Part shown: piece by piece, positions 61,960 through 64,000 of the stretch
How positions within the stretch are numbered: the stretch's first letter is position 1
How the letters are laid out: every line of letters begins with the position of its first letter
From: WRGT01 sp942493035
GTDB taxonomy: Bacteria > Spirochaetota > UBA4802 > UBA5550
Length of the DNA: 64,000 bases
Assembly: GCA_942493035.1 (NCBI GenBank)
Contig: OW818666.1
Coordinates: 434,001-498,000, forward strand
Direction of reading: 5' to 3'
Program-made: the position numbers and the translations under genes
The notes under the pieces: generated by a model
Told to the model about the DNA's origin: nothing
What the model saw: the letters and a program-made list of their open reading frames with translations, nothing else
Databases searched by the model: none

Positions 61960-62173
61960 AAGCCCCCTCACTATTTTCTGCAGCAGTATAATCCTCATCC
62001 GAAAATCCGGATTTTACCGATTTTATTATTTCACTATGTGTAGATTTAGTGCTGGCATATTTTATGAATGCTTCCATGCATGCAAGCTGTGTCTGCAGTG
62101 AACATGCATATTTACAATCTTCGCACGTTTTACTCTGAATCTCAATAAAATGTTTTATTGTTGTATCTCTCAT
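61943..62173 (-). CDS. 76-residue cysteine-cluster protein coupled to the STAS gene
   Basis: I do not recognise the family. Four cysteines in CEDCKYACSLQTQLAC (residues 17-32, spacing C-x2-C-x3-C-x7-C) could bind an iron-sulfur cluster or zinc. The rest is helical and hydrophilic. GGGAG lies ten bases upstream of the ATG. It overlaps the start of the STAS gene by 17 bases, so the two are co-translated. It may sense redox or metal state for the partner-switch pathway; that is inference. Confidence 0.65.
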   Translation of the reverse strand: MRDTTIKHFIEIQSKTCEDCKYACSLQTQLACMEAFIKYASTKSTHSEIIKSVKSGFSDEDYTAAENSEGAYENSN

Positions 62174-62773
62174 TCATTGCTCCCGTTGCAGTAATGTTAA
62201 CTTATTATAAACTGTATGGAATTTTTTTTGTCAACGGGGTGTTAATAAAATATTAACGACTTCTTTGTCTTGTAAATTTAATATAAATGATATAAGACAG
62301 AAATGACTTAAACATTTTATAGTAAATTAACAGTTTATAATTTATGAGGGCACGCTATACACTTGATTTGAGGCGGTAATTCTTTTCACGGATTTTCCCC
62401 TGTGATCTTTTTTATTCAGCCTTATTCATAAACAAATTTTAAATGTTCATTTCCCAATAAGCTAATAAAAAAACAGCATTAAGTGATGAAATGTATAAGT
62501 CATTTTTGTCTTTTATATTTTCATCAGTTTGATAAAGACAAATGGGTCGTTAATATTTTGGTCTGTTGTTTATTGACATGCTTTTATCTTAAACAGTAAT
62601 TTGTATATCCCGCTGAATCATTGTTTGAATATGCTTTTATAGAATGGGCTGACAGTGACACCGGTGATTTATGAGGAAATACGAATTATTATTATTTATT
62701 CATAAGCTGATGGAGATAAAACATCATCGGTTTTTGAGCAGCTAAAATTATTACGGGTGTTGGTTGGATCAAT
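62174..62773. other. 600-bp non-coding gap with stem-loop repeat
   Basis: No supportable gene. At 62655-62740 fragments of the short stem-loop family occur in two pieces (CACCGGTGATTTATGAGG at 62659-62676, and TTCATAAGCTGATGG at 62699-62713 with CATCATCGGTT). The rest is AT-rich. Confidence 0.45.
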
Positions 62774-64000
62774 ATGAAAAAAGAGATTGGAAAGATCAGT
62801 AATCTTGCGGAACGTTGTATGCATAAGGAGAATGATAATGGTGATTATGATTTAAACAATCCATTGAATAATGCCAATGATGACAATATCAGTTTTAATG
62901 ATGAACAGGGATTATATAATCCGCTTGATCTTGTTAAAATTCAGAATGAACTCAAGGTCCTGATTCTCAACAGTGATATTCCATATAGTGAAATACTTAA
63001 AATTTTCAGTCATATGCTTAAAAATTTTTTCAAAGCCAGATATGTCGAATTTTTAACAGTTGAATGGGACCACCTCAGATATGATTATATAAATGTACCC
63101 TGGTTTCTTTCCTATACACTTCATAAGCTTACAGGAATAACAGCTGTTGAGGGATTAAAAATTCCATTGTTTAAAGGGAGTTTTTTTAAAAAATTTATCG
63201 ATGAGGCTGTTCCGCGAGAGATTATTTCCTATGAAGACAGACTTAAATCTTTTCGTGATTTTGTAAGTCCGGATACTCCTAAGAACAGATTTCTCCGGAA
63301 TGTTATAGCTCCGCGGCTTATGCCGATGTTCAATTATAACTATGTTTTTCAGATTCCGCTTATTAACAATTCAAAAGTAATAGGGTACTTCTCTTTTCTG
63401 CAGAATGGAAGAATGACTGATAGAGTTAGAGCTGATATTATACTTATCTCAACACAGATCGCCAGCCTTATAAGTATAAGGAAAGAAGCGGAACAGAAAA
63501 TAATTTTTTTGAATTCTCTGCCGTATCCCACGGTCAAGCTTGGGGTTGAAACTGATTCTTCAGGGACCCTGGCTCAGTGTTTTATTCCCGATTGTATAAA
63601 TTCTGCATTTGAAAAAGAGTTCAAATTAAAGGGGAGTAATTTAATATCCAGAGATGTTGCTGATTTAACTTTTTTTAAAGATAATCCGGAGTTTATTAAC
63701 TATTTCAATGAAGTGTTTTATACAGGAATCCCTGTAAGTTTTGAATTTGAAATTTTCAGCAGATTTTTTAAGGCAATTGCAACAAAGTCGGGGCAGACAG
63801 AGCTTCTTCTTACAATGGAAGATATAACACAGCAGAAGAAGGCCGAATTTGAAATAAGAGAAATGGCGTCACACGATAGTCTTACAGGTGCTCTTAACAG
63901 AAGATTTTTTATGACAATATTAAACCGGGAGCTGATTCTGATGAAGAGAGAGAATAGAAACTGCTCACTATTTTTTCTTGATCTTAATCATTTCAAAGAG
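62774..64000 (+). CDS. GAF-PAS-GGDEF signalling protein (partial, C-terminus off the window)
   Basis: The first 409 codons are present, from ATG at 62774, and the frame runs open to the right edge. Residues 55-235 are a GAF-like sensor (FKARYVEFLTVEWDHLRYDY; NYNYVFQIPLINNSKVIGYFS in parts). Residues 240-355 are PAS-like, ending MEDITQQKKAEFEIREMA. Then HDSLTGALNRRFF opens a GGDEF diguanylate cyclase domain; FFLDLNHFKE is its metal-binding strand, and the active GGDEF loop itself lies beyond the window. It should make the second messenger cyclic di-GMP if the loop is intact. Confidence 0.87.
   Translation, partial: MKKEIGKISNLAERCMHKENDNGDYDLNNPLNNANDDNISFNDEQGLYNPLDLVKIQNELKVLILNSDIPYSEILKIFSHMLKNFFKARYVEFLTVEWDHLRYDYINVPWFLSYTLHKLTGITAVEGLKIPLFKGSFFKKFIDEAVPREIISYEDRLKSFRDFVSPDTPKNRFLRNVIAPRLMPMFNYNYVFQIPLINNSKVIGYFSFLQNGRMTDRVRADIILISTQIASLISIRKEAEQKIIFLNSLPYPTVKLGVETDSSGTLAQCFIPDCINSAFEKEFKLKGSNLISRDVADLTFFKDNPEFINYFNEVFYTGIPVSFEFEIFSRFFKAIATKSGQTELLLTMEDITQQKKAEFEIREMASHDSLTGALNRRFFMTILNRELILMKRENRNCSLFFLDLNHFKE

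Overview
The window is one continuous stretch of AT-rich (roughly 38-40% GC by eye) chromosomal DNA from a Gram-negative-type bacterium. Lipoprotein and signal peptides, an outer-membrane beta-barrel protein, MurJ, DacB and RecBCD all point to a double-membrane cell. The mix of many SpoIIE-type phosphatases, a STAS protein, TPR/HEAT exported proteins, a sensor with a C-terminal CSNCKK/CPEC motif, InlB-type repeats and a GH13-GT5 fusion suggests a free-living or host-associated member of the Spirochaetota. This is an inference from gene content; no rRNA or tRNA was seen to confirm it.

Layout. 1-4.0 kb (minus): a degenerate ABC ATPase coupled to a TPR protein, then a lipoprotein DacB. 4.5-9.6 kb: murJ, a HAD phosphatase, a one-domain CheB coupled to an HExxH metallopeptidase, and a rubredoxin-membrane fusion. 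9.7-14.1 kb: a lipocalin, a Cache-type sensor, and a surface lipoprotein/beta-barrel pair. 14.7-22.6 kb: an RluA-type pseudouridine synthase, a 34-residue lysine-rich protein, a small membrane protein, two unknown proteins, an MpsC/DUF2294 protein, a P-loop protein and a YbdG-like MscS channel; the last two have structured untranslated leaders. 22.8-27 kb: two flavodoxin-like oxidoreductases behind a palindromic operator, a 74-bp tandem array and a hybrid histidine kinase. 27.2-35.9 kb: a tightly overlapped recC-recB-recD operon in which recB is split by a -1 frameshift at a run of six G. 35.8-38.6 kb (minus): TetR and HEAT-repeat genes plus two small genes. 38.9-44 kb is the accessory zone: two InlB-repeat proteins, a decayed vapBC pair with an orphan vapB, a helical membrane protein and a higBA toxin-antitoxin pair. 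44-53 kb: a secreted protein, an MFS transporter, tldD-tldE, a SpoIIE phosphatase and holA. 53.4-58.3 kb (minus): a 1616-residue GH13-glycogen synthase fusion. 58.7-64 kb: a second SpoIIE phosphatase coupled to a TPR protein, a Cys-rich protein coupled to a STAS protein, and the start of a GAF-PAS-GGDEF protein.

The most striking thing outside the genes is the set of interspersed palindromes. Four full copies of a roughly 120-bp element (2291, 14209, 15690, 53158) end in CAG-type inverted repeats, carry a GC-rich hairpin core, and are each bordered by a 9-bp direct repeat (three exact, one 8/9). That is the signature of a non-autonomous transposon (MITE). A second, shorter stem-loop family (best copy 22741-22793) also has a 9-bp direct repeat. 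Both families lie only between genes and probably also act as transcript ends. Long inverted repeats of other types cluster around 46.6, 52.9-53.4 and 58.3 kb.

Regulation visible in the sequence: a consensus sigma70-type promoter for the lipocalin, a near-leaderless higBA promoter with an operator over its -10 box, an operator in front of the flavodoxin pair, an intrinsic terminator six bases in front of dacB, and an orphan intrinsic terminator at 53.1 kb that may end a small RNA.
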